NCBI GenBank assembly: GCA_012960345.1
Contig: DUBL01000026.1
Coordinates: 1 to 41,456, forward strand
Source: Gammaproteobacteria bacterium
GTDB taxonomy: Bacteria > Pseudomonadota > Gammaproteobacteria > Arenicellales > UBA868
Reading direction: 5' to 3'
DNA: 41,456 bases
Part shown: positions 41,324 through 41,456 of the stretch, piece by piece
Layout: each line of letters opens with the position of its first letter
How positions within the stretch are numbered: the stretch's first letter is position 1
Notes under the pieces: generated by a model
Databases searched by the model: none
The model's input: only the letters and a program-made list of their open reading frames with translations
What the model was told of the DNA's origin: nothing
Made by a program: the position numbers and the translations under genes

Positions 41324-41364
41324 GATTTCCTTAGACAACTGGGTCTTAAATCCAGCCGCTGAAG

Positions 41365-41456
41365 TTAGCGTTTCGCCTTCTTCTTAGCCGCTTTTTTCTT
41401 CGTCGCTTTCTTTGCTACCTTCTTCTTGGTAGCTTTCTTCTTAGTCGCTTTCTTCT
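41365..41456 (-). CDS. Lysine/alanine-rich histone H1-like DNA-binding protein, C-terminal tail (cut by window edge)
   Basis: On the minus strand the last 92 nt read in frame as KKATKKKATKKKVAKKATKK and on to KKKAKR and TAA. This is the repeated Lys/Ala/Thr pattern of bacterial histone H1-like or AlgP-type nucleoid proteins, whose basic tail binds DNA without sequence preference. The N-terminal part is outside the window, so the subfamily and length are unknown. The frame is absent from the ORF track because it has no start here. The gene ends with a strong terminator. Confidence 0.82.
   Translation of the reverse strand, partial: KKATKKKATKKKVAKKATKKKAAKKKAKR

Noticed and set aside
1-41456. 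Prophage, insertion sequence, CRISPR or tRNA
   Set aside because: No transposase, integrase, phage structural gene, direct-repeat array or tRNA cloverleaf was seen.

Overview
The window is a dense, ordinary-looking bacterial chromosome segment of about 41 kb, with roughly 35 genes and almost no spare DNA. Gene content points to a gammaproteobacterium: the gmk-rpoZ-spoT-recG block, the glnE/ilvE/waaF neighbourhood familiar from Pseudomonas-like genomes, lipopolysaccharide core genes of the WaaG/WaaP type, PepN, ubiquinone-pathway UbiA, and an SAH riboswitch ahead of ahcY. I see no tRNA, rRNA, CRISPR array, insertion sequence or prophage gene. I cannot name the genus; several choices (IleS of the eukaryote-like class, an archaeal-looking lumazine synthase, a VWA/J-domain pair) suggest a less-studied lineage rather than a model species.

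Layout. 1-585 (minus): start of a Ser/Thr protein kinase, cut by the window edge. 724-7900 (plus): yicC, gmk, rpoZ, spoT, recG, ubiA, closely packed with overlaps; this joins RNA turnover, nucleotide supply, ppGpp metabolism and replication-fork repair. 7934-17131 (minus): pepN, a VWA protein, a membrane J-domain protein, a small penicillin-binding transpeptidase, thyA, folA and uvrD, all in one direction with small gaps. 17391-17597 (plus): a YdcH/DUF465 small protein. 17658-24811 (minus): a histone-deacetylase-like hydrolase, ileS, metK, then ahcY behind an SAH riboswitch, so the last two form the methyl-cycle unit. 25106-25888 (plus): a membrane-anchored endonuclease/exonuclease/phosphatase protein. 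25906-39184 (minus): a run of eleven or more genes, in transcription order 4-hydroxyproline epimerase, D-amino-acid dehydrogenase-like flavoprotein, M20 amidohydrolase, glnE, ribH-like, ilvE, zf-CHCC protein, waaF, galE, a WaaG-WaaP fusion and a second LPS-type kinase. 39337-40185 (plus): aroE. 40188-41222 (minus): hemH. 41365-41456 (minus): C-terminal tail of a lysine-rich histone-H1-like protein, followed by a strong intrinsic terminator.

Most notable: (i) the SAH riboswitch, with an upstream 7-nt segment perfectly complementary to the 3' strand of its P1 stem and so able to compete with it; (ii) an uninterrupted fusion of LPS glucosyltransferase WaaG to heptose kinase WaaP; (iii) a VWA plus membrane J-domain gene pair in which the J-domain HPD motif reads HSD; (iv) a lumazine synthase resembling the archaeal type, inserted between glnE and ilvE; (v) the eukaryote-like IleS class. 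No wholly new defence or mobile system is evident; the VWA/J-domain pair is the best candidate for an uncharacterised system.
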